Assembly (NCBI RefSeq): GCF_001485215.1
Contig: NZ_BBWW01000001.1
Location: 3,658,001-3,722,000 of the forward strand
Origin: Leptolyngbya sp. NIES-2104
GTDB lineage: Bacteria; Cyanobacteriota; Cyanobacteriia; Leptolyngbyales; Leptolyngbyaceae
Direction: 5' to 3'
DNA length: 64,000 nt
In this document: positions 9,641 to 16,993 of the stretch, piece after piece
Layout of the letters: the number at the start of each line of letters is the position of its first letter
Numbering within the stretch: position 1 is the first letter of the stretch
Translations under genes and position numbers: made by a program
Notes under the pieces: generated by a model
What the model saw: only the letters and a program-made list of their open reading frames with translations
The model's database searches: none
Told to the model about the DNA's origin: nothing

Positions 9641-10453
9641 ATGTTGGTTGCGACGTTTTACAAATTTGTTTCACTGCCCGATCATGTCGAATTGCGATCG
9701 CCGATTCTCGAACTCTGTCAGGCGCAGAATTTGAGAGGAACGATTCTATTAGCGCAAGAAGGCATTAATGGAACGCTTGCCGGATCAAGAGACGCGATCG
9801 ACACAGTTCTAGATCATTTACGCCAAGATTCGCGATTTGCAGATTTGAGCGTGAAGGAATCGGAAACAGACTTGCGCACATTCGATCGCATCAAAGTCAA
9901 GCTGAAAAAGGAAATCGTCACGCTGGGCTGTCCAGAAGTTGATCCGACTCGGCAAGTTGGAACTTATGTGAAACCGCAGGATTGGAATGAGATTCTTTCT
10001 GATCCAGACGTAACGGTGATTGATGTGCGGAATCAGTTTGAAGTCTCGATCGGGAGTTTTAAAGGTGCGATCGATCCGAAAACTGCTTCATTTCGACAGT
10101 TCCCCGACTATGTACAATCCGAGCTTGATCCGACTCAGCACAAGAAAGTAGCGATGTTTTGTACGGGTGGAATTCGCTGTGAAAAAGCTTCGTCCTACAT
10201 GCTTTCTCAGGGATTTGAGGAAGTCTATCACTTAGAAGGTGGCATTCTCAAATATTTAGAAGAAGTACCACCCGAAGCAAGTTTATGGCAGGGTGAATGT
10301 TTTGTGTTTGATCAGCGAGTCGCGGTTACTCACGGTTTGAATGATGGCTCTTATGAAATGTGTCAAGCCTGTGGATATCCGCTTTCTCAAACTGATCAAG
10401 CTTCATCGCACTATCACCCTGGCGAATCTTGTCCCTACTGTGCAGAGACTTGA
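9641..10453 (+). CDS. trhO: tRNA uridine(34) hydroxylase, rhodanese family (YceA/UPF0176)
   Basis: 270 residues from ATG 9641, which matches the usual N-terminus (ATFYKFVSL); an upstream in-frame start at 9578 adds 21 residues of no family character. The N-terminal domain carries [14 protein letters not shown], and the rhodanese domain carries the active-site loop [15 protein letters not shown]-terminal cysteine cluster (CQACGYPLS and CPYC) probably binds zinc. Established members of the family hydroxylate U34 of certain tRNAs. It converges with psaK, the stops being 2 bp apart. Confidence 0.9.
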   Translation: MLVATFYKFVSLPDHVELRSPILELCQAQNLRGTILLAQEGINGTLAGSRDAIDTVLDHLRQDSRFADLSVKESETDLRTFDRIKVKLKKEIVTLGCPEVDPTRQVGTYVKPQDWNEILSDPDVTVIDVRNQFEVSIGSFKGAIDPKTASFRQFPDYVQSELDPTQHKKVAMFCTGGIRCEKASSYMLSQGFEEVYHLEGGILKYLEEVPPEASLWQGECFVFDQRVAVTHGLNDGSYEMCQACGYPLSQTDQASSHYHPGESCPYCAET

Positions 10454-10454
10454 A

Positions 10455-10733
10455 CTATCGGAGTGCAGTGTTTGCAAATCCCAGAGTCAGCAAGAAGCCG
10501 AGAATGTGACCGAAGCTCATGCAAGCTAGGAATCCTGCAACACTAATGTTGTTAAACAGCGATTTCGAGAACGGCAGCGGCATTCTTGCACCGGTATGAG
10601 GATATTTGATAGTGCGCGAACCGATTAACAATACGAGCAAGCAAGCACCGACGATAAAGGGTGTGCCTTGCCAGTTCCACAATTCACCCGATGGCGGTAG
10701 TTGAAACGCAGCAGCAAGTACATTCGACAGCAT
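10455..10733 (-). CDS. psaK: Photosystem I reaction centre subunit PsaK
   Basis: 92 residues with two hydrophobic segments (about 24-41 and 64-88) around a short loop. TIKYPHTG and the C-terminal [20 protein letters not shown] are diagnostic of PsaK, a peripheral two-helix subunit on the edge of photosystem I that takes part in antenna or IsiA contact. The N-terminal [13 protein letters not shown] may be a cleaved leader, as in other cyanobacterial PsaK proteins. It stands alone here, not in a photosystem I operon. Confidence 0.9.
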   Translation of the reverse strand: MLSNVLAAAFQLPPSGELWNWQGTPFIVGACLLVLLIGSRTIKYPHTGARMPLPFSKSLFNNISVAGFLACMSFGHILGFLLTLGFANTALR

Positions 10734-10811
10734 AGCGATTACTCCATAACAATACTGGAACTATCATTGGTCGATCGACTTCTGTTTTTCGTCTGTCTTA
10801 GTACCGGAATC

Positions 10812-10841
10812 AATCTCTACCTAAAGGTAGGGAACGAGATT
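10812..10841. other. Nested inverted repeat in the psaK-folP divergent region
   Basis: The outer arms AATCTC/GAGATT enclose a second pair, CTACCT/AGGTAG. The structure lies 79 bp upstream of the psaK start on its strand and about 90 bp before folP. It could be an operator or part of the psaK leader; nothing further can be said from sequence. Confidence 0.35.
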
Positions 10842-10930
10842 GATGCTAATTTCACGAGCACGAATCTAAAATCTTCAACGCGCACGAGCATTGATGAGAT
10901 GATCAAAGTCTCACACTCTGAAATGATGCT

Positions 10931-11776
10931 ATGCAAGCTTGGGAACTACCGCGATCGACCTTCCACTGGGGACAAAGAACCTACATTATGGGCGTTCTAA
11001 ACGTCACACCGGATAGCTTTAGCGACGGGGGACAGTTCAACACCTTGGAAAATGCGATCGCTCAAGCGGCTCAAATGATCGAAGATGGTGCGGACATTCT
11101 CGACATCGGTGGACAATCCACGCGCCCGAATGCTGATGAGGTGACATTGCAGGAAGAACTCGATCGCGTCGTTCCAGTCATCGAAGCGATTCGGCAGAAG
11201 TTTGAGATTCCGATCTCTGTAGATACGACTCGATCGCAAGTTGCTAAAGAAGCGATCGCTGCTGGAGCGGATATGATCAATGACATTTCTGGAGCGGTCT
11301 TCGATTCAGAGATGCTTTCAACCGTTGGTAAATTAGGTGTTCCGATCATTCTGATGCACATGAAAGGAACACCGAAAACAATGCAATCCCTCACGCAGTA
11401 TGAGAATTTGATTCAGGAAATTAACGAATTCTTGCAAGAACGAATTGAAAGCGCGATCGCACATGGAATTTCTCAAATCATGATTGATCCAGGAATCGGA
11501 TTTGCGAAAAAGTACGATCAAAATTTGGAGATTCTCAGACGATTAGAAGCCTTTCAAGCGTTAAATTGTCCGATTCTAGTCGGAGCGTCTCGCAAGAGCT
11601 TTATCGGGCACATTCTCGACCAGCCTGATCCAAAGAAGCGAGTGTGGGGAACGGCTGCCGCTTGTGTGAGCGCGATCGTCAATGGAGCCGATGTAGTTCG
11701 GGTGCATGATGTGGCAGAAATGCGTGATGCTTGCCGGGTTACCGATGCCATTTGGCGAGAAAAAAAGGAGGGCTAG
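10931..11776 (+). CDS. folP: Dihydropteroate synthase
   Basis: 281 residues. It joins 6-hydroxymethyl-7,8-dihydropterin pyrophosphate to p-aminobenzoate in folate synthesis. Hallmarks are MGVLNVTPDSFSDGG near residue 20, DIGGQSTRP near 60, SVDTTR, DPGIGFAKK, and VGASRKSFIG. ATG 10931 gives a short N-terminal extension that is normal in cyanobacteria. The TAG stop (11774-11776) lies inside the left terminal repeat of the following foldback element, whose extended repeat may also have contributed the last codons (Glu-Gly-Gly). Confidence 0.95.
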   Translation: MQAWELPRSTFHWGQRTYIMGVLNVTPDSFSDGGQFNTLENAIAQAAQMIEDGADILDIGGQSTRPNADEVTLQEELDRVVPVIEAIRQKFEIPISVDTTRSQVAKEAIAAGADMINDISGAVFDSEMLSTVGKLGVPIILMHMKGTPKTMQSLTQYENLIQEINEFLQERIESAIAHGISQIMIDPGIGFAKKYDQNLEILRRLEAFQALNCPILVGASRKSFIGHILDQPDPKKRVWGTAAACVSAIVNGADVVRVHDVAEMRDACRVTDAIWREKKEG

Positions 11777-11880
11777 GGCGTGTTTTGAAACCCCTCGCTT
11801 CGTTCACTTCCGCCCCGGAATGGAATTCGGGGCGGGTGAGCAACGGAGTGAAAAGGCTTTAAAACACGCCCTAGCCTCCT
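11766..11880. repeat. Foldback element, short form, TAGGGCGTGTTTT subtype (copy 2)
   Basis: Terminal inverted repeats: CTAGGGCGTGTTTTGAAA at the left, and the complement of CTAGGGCGTGTTTTAAA at the right. The match extends outward into AGGAGG on both sides. The interior reads CCGCCCCGGAATGGAATTCGGGGCGGG, itself a near-perfect palindrome. It lies between convergent folP and the stomatin-like gene and forms the folP stop codon. It could also act as a bidirectional terminator hairpin. Confidence 0.8.
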
Positions 11881-11885
11881 AATCT

Positions 11886-12701
11886 CTAAGCGTCACCGTT
11901 TCCGTCGATATTGCCGCGATCGCGAGGCTGGATCACTTCGGCATGTCCCATCAAATCGGTTACAGCTTCATTCAAAGCACGTGGGTCCATAAAGACGATT
12001 TTAGAATTATCGCTTCGACCCAGTTCCATACTTGCGGTGACGTAATCTTTCGCCACCAAATAGCGCAACACATCATCCGCGTTCATTTGTCCCTGGAGTG
12101 CTTGCGCTAACTGTTGAATCGATTGAACGGTTCCTTGAGTGCGGGTGAGTTCGGCTTGCTTTTCGCTTCGGGCTGCCCGCTCTTTTTCCAACGATTCGCG
12201 TAGAGATGGAGAAATTTGAAATTCTTGCACCTCGACTCGAATCACTTTTACGCCCCAGTTTGCCGTAGATTTATCAAGCTGACGCAGTAACGCTTGATTA
12301 ATTGCACCTGCTGAGGAAAAAGTTTCTTCTAGCGTCAGTTGTCCGATTTCGTTTCGCATCGTCGAAATCACAATTTGCTTGAGCGATTCTTCGAGGTCTT
12401 CAACTGCGTAGTACGCCTTTCTCAGATCGAGAATCTGCCAGGAAACGACTGCATCGACTTCGATCGGCACATTATCTTTCGTGAATGCGCGTTGGGGTTC
12501 GATGTCTAGGAGCTGTTCCCGAATCGTTTCGATCAGCACCGTGTCCATCAGCGGAATCACAAAATTTAATCCTGGATTAAGGATGCGTTTGAATTGTCCG
12601 AGTCGTTGCACGATCGCTTGATCGCCCTGCTCAACAATGCGGACTGATCCAATGATGTAGCCTAAAACAATCAGAAATAATGCACCAGTAATCTCAAGCA
12701 T
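11886..12701 (-). CDS. SPFH/Band 7 (stomatin-like) membrane protein
   Basis: 271 residues. The N-terminal hydrophobic hairpin-like segment (MLEITGALFLIVLGYIIGS) anchors the protein; the SPFH domain follows with VEQGDQAIVQRLGQF, LNPGLNFVIP and AVVSWQILD. A charged coiled segment about 180-215 (ESLEKERAARSEKQAEL) is typical of stomatin oligomerisation. Members build membrane scaffolds and often work with NfeD-like proteins or proteases; no such partner lies next to it. The stop is 6 bp from the foldback element, and GGGAG precedes the start. Confidence 0.9.
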   Translation of the reverse strand: MLEITGALFLIVLGYIIGSVRIVEQGDQAIVQRLGQFKRILNPGLNFVIPLMDTVLIETIREQLLDIEPQRAFTKDNVPIEVDAVVSWQILDLRKAYYAVEDLEESLKQIVISTMRNEIGQLTLEETFSSAGAINQALLRQLDKSTANWGVKVIRVEVQEFQISPSLRESLEKERAARSEKQAELTRTQGTVQSIQQLAQALQGQMNADDVLRYLVAKDYVTASMELGRSDNSKIVFMDPRALNEAVTDLMGHAEVIQPRDRGNIDGNGDA

Positions 12702-12868
12702 AGATTGCGCTCCCGTCGGGACCAGACGTTATTAATGTGGAATTCAAAATAGAGGTGGCAAGTTTAGTCTAATCGCTCTATTTGAAAATGTTGCAGATTT
12801 GTGCCCGAAATTCAAGGTGTCGGTGCATTTTTGCTGATAATATTGTGCCGTTCTAGCGCGAATTTGTG

Positions 12869-14524
12869 CTATCCTTTCACCGATTTTCCAATGCCCTTGA
12901 GAATTCCGCGCCCGACTAGTCCAATTCCCCGTCCGATGATTTCGGTCAAAATATAGACAATTCCACTGCCGAAAAACGCGATCGTTCCTCTCAATCTTGG
13001 AGAGATCGCATCACGAGTTTCGAGTGCGAGAGTGACCGCGAACTGTACCCCTGAAAGCGATTCGAGTTCCTCGGTTCTAGGAAAATAAACCACAATTCGA
13101 TCGATGCCATATTCCGTTAGAACGAATAATCGATAGCGACTTTCAAAGACTAATTTTGGGTCGGTAAAGTACCGCTCGACTCGAAATCGCCAGGATAAAT
13201 CATTGCGAAATCGTTCAATTTCACGAGTGGATAACAAGCGTCGATCGTAGAATCCTTGTTTGATCGCTTCGAGATTGGCGAACCGATTCAGAAGCGGTTG
13301 AATCACCGCATTCGCCATCTGAATCATGAGATTTTCTAAGAGATCAATCGCACGATCGCGGGCTTCGATCGTGCCCACTTCGTACCGCATTTGATCGACA
13401 ATCAAGGGCGTTTCAAACAGTAAGTGCTCAAAAATTGCCTGAGTTAGCGGAATTTGATCAAGGATTTGAGTTTGAACGATCGTGGATTCGTTGAGCAGTG
13501 AGGCGACAATTTCGATGTCTTGTCTTTTGACTCGAACCATCGAATATCTCCCGAAAAATTGCATCACGCTCGCTTGCCACAAATCGCGCAAAATATCGGA
13601 TTGTTTTGCTGCGAATTGATCCGGTTGAATCTGAGAAAATCTCAACTCATCGAGCAATTCTTCAAACTGCCGCAGAATCGTAAAAAATAATTCCCGCTTC
13701 TTTTCGATTCTTAGAATGTCGATTTCCAGTGGAATATTCGTTAAGTTATCGAGATTCGATTGAAGTTTTGCGGCAATACGATCGAGAATTTCTCCCTGCC
13801 ATGCCTTCGGGCGCGGCGCTTCTGGCACGACTTCTAAAGGTTCTGAAACCGTGAGCGCAGATTCTACAGGTACGATCGCTCGTGGATTCGGTCGAATTTC
13901 TTCAGACGGTAACGCTCTTTGAACCAGCCATCGAGCCGCTTTGAGTTCGCGTTTTCGTCCCGTTAGAAAAAGCCGATCGAGCGCGGAAAGATTACCCGAT
14001 CGTAATTGTGCTTCGATGTCATTTAATGCCGCTTCAATCTGAGACAATCCCGACGATCGCCAATTTTGCCGAATCACTTTTGCAACACTAATCGACTGCG
14101 ATCGCGTTCCTGATACGGTCAACTGCTGCAATACATCCGGTCGCCAGTAAGGTTGGCTGGAAGTGATTTCGCGAATCGCACTGACAAATTCAGCGATCGA
14201 ACTTCCTTTCGGACAATAGCCTTCAATTCCTGCTTGAAATGCGGTTCTTAATTCCAGTTCAGTGAATGGCTCGATTAAGAGAATCGGAATCGTTGGATAC
14301 TGCAATTTGACTTGTAGCGCGAATTCGATTCCGACTCCGATCAGAATGGCATCAATGCGATCGCGAGAGAATTCGGCTAAAGTTCGCCATGCGATCGGAA
14401 TCGATTCCGCTTCTGCGACGACTCGAAATTCTGGAAATCGACTAAAACAGCCAAGCAAGCCCGATCGGAACACCGGATCTCGCTCCACAATAATCACTTT
14501 CCGAACTTCCGCTAAACTATCCAT
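12869..14524 (-). CDS. DUF3685/Ycf55-like protein with pseudo-receiver N-terminus
   Basis: 551 residues. Residues 1-130 resemble a NarL-type response-regulator receiver (KVIIVERDPVFRSGLLGCF at the start, AGIEGYCPKG near the conserved Lys). The phosphoacceptor position, normally MDL/LDL, reads AILIGV, so Asp is missing and phosphorylation is unlikely. The rest matches my memory of DUF3685, related to the plastid-encoded Ycf55. The C-terminus has a hydrophobic glycine-rich tail (GSGIVYILTEIIGRGIG). Function is unknown. It lies downstream of ftsI on the same strand with a 56-bp gap. Confidence 0.75.
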   Translation of the reverse strand: MDSLAEVRKVIIVERDPVFRSGLLGCFSRFPEFRVVAEAESIPIAWRTLAEFSRDRIDAILIGVGIEFALQVKLQYPTIPILLIEPFTELELRTAFQAGIEGYCPKGSSIAEFVSAIREITSSQPYWRPDVLQQLTVSGTRSQSISVAKVIRQNWRSSGLSQIEAALNDIEAQLRSGNLSALDRLFLTGRKRELKAARWLVQRALPSEEIRPNPRAIVPVESALTVSEPLEVVPEAPRPKAWQGEILDRIAAKLQSNLDNLTNIPLEIDILRIEKKRELFFTILRQFEELLDELRFSQIQPDQFAAKQSDILRDLWQASVMQFFGRYSMVRVKRQDIEIVASLLNESTIVQTQILDQIPLTQAIFEHLLFETPLIVDQMRYEVGTIEARDRAIDLLENLMIQMANAVIQPLLNRFANLEAIKQGFYDRRLLSTREIERFRNDLSWRFRVERYFTDPKLVFESRYRLFVLTEYGIDRIVVYFPRTEELESLSGVQFAVTLALETRDAISPRLRGTIAFFGSGIVYILTEIIGRGIGLVGRGILKGIGKSVKG

Positions 14525-14580
14525 CCACTTGTCAAACTCTGATTAAACAGCTTAGCAATCTGTTGTACAACCGAACTGTA

Positions 14581-16473
14581 TCAAGGTGACGGAGTTGGAC
14601 TCGGAACAGGAGCCGCGTCTGCACTAGGCGGAATCTTATCAGCCACGATCAGCGCTTCCATCACCGCTTTGACGATCGGAGCCGCAACGGTTGAACCAAA
14701 CGCATCTTCGCCTTTCGGTTCATCAATCACCGCCGCAACCACATAGCGCGGAGCCTCGATCGGGAAAATACTCACAAAACTGGTAATTTTCGCGCCTTCA
14801 ATATAGCCCCCGTTTGGACCTGCTTTCTGTGCCGTTCCGGTTTTTCCACCGATTCGATAGTTGGGAATTTGCGCCGCTTTTCCAGTTCCATTCTTCACCA
14901 CCGATTCCATCATCTGAAGAACGGTTTGAGCCGTTTGCGGTGAAAAGATTTGCTTCGGTTCCGCAGAATTCGCTTGCCAGTAGGGTTGTCCACGCTCATC
15001 GAATAAGCCTTGAGCGACATGAGGCGTGAGTAACTTGCCGCCACTTGCAAGAATACCCTCAAGCTGAACCAGTTGTAGAGCAGTGAGGGAGAACCCTTGA
15101 CCAAAAGAACTCGTCGCCGCATCGATCGGAGATTCTAGAAACGTCTTTTGATCCTTTAACTGTCCAGCCGTTTCAAACGGTAAATCGATTCCAGTCGGCT
15201 TACCGAGTCCGATTTTTTGAAGCCAAGCGTAATAGGTCGGACGCGACATCTGTTGAATGATTCGCACCATGCCGACATTACTCGAATGCTCCATGATTTG
15301 GGTAATCGTGCTGGGTCCGCGTGCGCCTGCGGTCGAATAGTCAAAGTTTTGAATGGGCCACCCGTCGATCTGGATTGCGCCTTCGTCGTTGATCACTTGA
15401 TCAGGTTTAATCGCTCCTGCTTCGAGCGCGATCGCAATATTAATCGGCTTAAACGTCGATCCCGGTTCATACAGGTCGGTTAACGCCCAGTTCTTAAACT
15501 GCTCAACGTTCGCTTTATAAAATTGGTTTGGGTCATAAGACGGATCAGATGCCATTGCCCGAATTTCCCCGGTTTTCGCATCCATTGCGATCACAACCCC
15601 ACGTTTTGCGTTGAATTTCTTAAGCTGCGGTTGAAGGGCATCTAAGGCGGCTCGTTGAACCCGATTATCGATCGACAATTGCAGATGTAAGTTATCCACC
15701 TGCAAAAATCCGCCCGGAAGTCGATCGGGCATCATTACCCCCGATCCTGTCCGACTCAAGCGCACCGATTTCACCGATCGTTCCAGTAGATTTTTGTGAG
15801 CATATTCCACACCCGCTTGCCCGATGCGATCGATATCCAAATATCCGACAACATCCGCGACTAAATTCTGCTGTGGATACAGTCGCTGTTGTTGTTGAGC
15901 GAGTTCTAGCCCGTCAAGCTGTAGCGATTGAATGCGATCGGCTGCCGATTCAGATACCGCATATTCAACTCGAATTCCACTTTCGGCAGAATTCAAGCGC
16001 TGAAGTAACTCACCCGCAGATGTGCCGAGAATCTCTGAAAGTTTCGTTGCAATCTCGGTTTTCGGTTCTTTAAAGGCAATTGGATGAGCGTAGAGCGTAT
16101 ACACCGGACGATCAATCGCGAGCACATTGCCACTGCGATCGGTAATTGGACGACGCGGCACAAACGGACGCAAAAAAGTTGTTTGTTGAGCGCGTGCCTG
16201 TTTGAGTAAATCTGTAGATTGAAAGACTTGCAGCCGAACTAGATTCAGGGTCAAGAGCACCGTTGCGCTAACGAGAATTGCCCAAACGAGAAACAGCCGA
16301 CGAGCACTAGGTTTCGCTTGTGCGGTACGAAAGCGCTCGATCAATTGTGCAGTTAGCGGAGTATCGAGAATACGAACACGAAACTGTTCTACGATCGATA
16401 AATAATTCGATCGACTGACAGAACTCGATACCGGACGACGCACTGAGGAGGTAGGCTTTCCTCGTTTTGACAT
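14581..16473 (-). CDS. ftsI: Septal peptidoglycan transpeptidase (penicillin-binding protein 2/FtsI)
   Basis: 630 residues, class B PBP. One membrane segment (about 58-80) anchors it; the pedimer domain follows with the RPITDRSGN motif near 110. Catalytic motifs: Ser339-Thr-Phe-Lys342 in EPGSTFKP, Ser397-Ser-Asn399 in HSSNVGM, and Lys544-Thr-Gly546 in GGKTGTAQ. A Pro/Ser tail ends the protein. FtsI cross-links peptidoglycan at the division septum. It lies 2 bp after a small bitopic protein gene, the usual place of ftsL in division clusters. Confidence 0.93.
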   Translation of the reverse strand: MSKRGKPTSSVRRPVSSSVSRSNYLSIVEQFRVRILDTPLTAQLIERFRTAQAKPSARRLFLVWAILVSATVLLTLNLVRLQVFQSTDLLKQARAQQTTFLRPFVPRRPITDRSGNVLAIDRPVYTLYAHPIAFKEPKTEIATKLSEILGTSAGELLQRLNSAESGIRVEYAVSESAADRIQSLQLDGLELAQQQQRLYPQQNLVADVVGYLDIDRIGQAGVEYAHKNLLERSVKSVRLSRTGSGVMMPDRLPGGFLQVDNLHLQLSIDNRVQRAALDALQPQLKKFNAKRGVVIAMDAKTGEIRAMASDPSYDPNQFYKANVEQFKNWALTDLYEPGSTFKPINIAIALEAGAIKPDQVINDEGAIQIDGWPIQNFDYSTAGARGPSTITQIMEHSSNVGMVRIIQQMSRPTYYAWLQKIGLGKPTGIDLPFETAGQLKDQKTFLESPIDAATSSFGQGFSLTALQLVQLEGILASGGKLLTPHVAQGLFDERGQPYWQANSAEPKQIFSPQTAQTVLQMMESVVKNGTGKAAQIPNYRIGGKTGTAQKAGPNGGYIEGAKITSFVSIFPIEAPRYVVAAVIDEPKGEDAFGSTVAAPIVKAVMEALIVADKIPPSADAAPVPSPTPSP

Positions 16474-16475
16474 AG

Positions 16476-16898
16476 TTAGTAACCTAGGGGTGCGACAGGC
16501 GAGGATTGCGAGGATGCACTCACGGGCTTTTCAGGACGAGCCGGAGCCGTTCTGAGAAAAATCAAATTATCAGGATTTTGCGGCACCAGCGTAGAACCGG
16601 GACGATTCGACTGATTCGCAATTTGATTCTTCAGAACCTCTCCGCTGGTTGTGATTTGACGCTCGTTGCGGCGCAACTGTTCGAGGCGACTATATTCTTT
16701 GCCCCAAAGCTGTTGAGCATAAACCGTCCAGCCATAAACGGCAAGTACCGCCCCAGCTAGTACAAATGTGGCAAATACGGAAACTTGCTGAGTGAGAAGC
16801 AGCGATCGTAACCATTGAGGCGGCTGTTCTCGGTTCGGTAATTGCCGCACAGAAGCCGCTGGTTTTTTCGATCGCTTTGAATTGAGTGCCGCAGACAT
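16476..16898 (-). CDS. Small bitopic membrane protein in the FtsL position
   Basis: 140 residues from ATG 16898, chosen because GAGGGTG sits just upstream; the longer reading (start 16997) would overlap the neighbour and adds 33 residues without character. The basic N-terminus (about 1-30, cytoplasmic) precedes one membrane helix at about 42-62. A short charged heptad-like segment follows (about 65-95: QQLWGKEYSRLEQLRRNERQ, then IANQ). The tail is Pro/Ser-rich. Size, topology and the tight link to ftsI fit an FtsL-like division protein; sequence similarity itself is too weak to prove it. Confidence 0.65.
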   Translation of the reverse strand: MSAALNSKRSKKPAASVRQLPNREQPPQWLRSLLLTQQVSVFATFVLAGAVLAVYGWTVYAQQLWGKEYSRLEQLRRNERQITTSGEVLKNQIANQSNRPGSTLVPQNPDNLIFLRTAPARPEKPVSASSQSSPVAPLGY

Positions 16899-16993
16899 AT
16901 CACCCTCACAATGAACGCAGGAATCGCCCTTCAAGCGAACATTGTATCGGTAGTTTTCGGTTGTGAAGCTCAAAGGTTTGAATTTCCGTAATC

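Noticed and set aside
10701-11000. ORF of 99 codons on the plus strand across the psaK-folP gap
   Set aside because: It lies antisense to the psaK start and overlaps folP; the product has no family signature and its middle is the inverted-repeat region.
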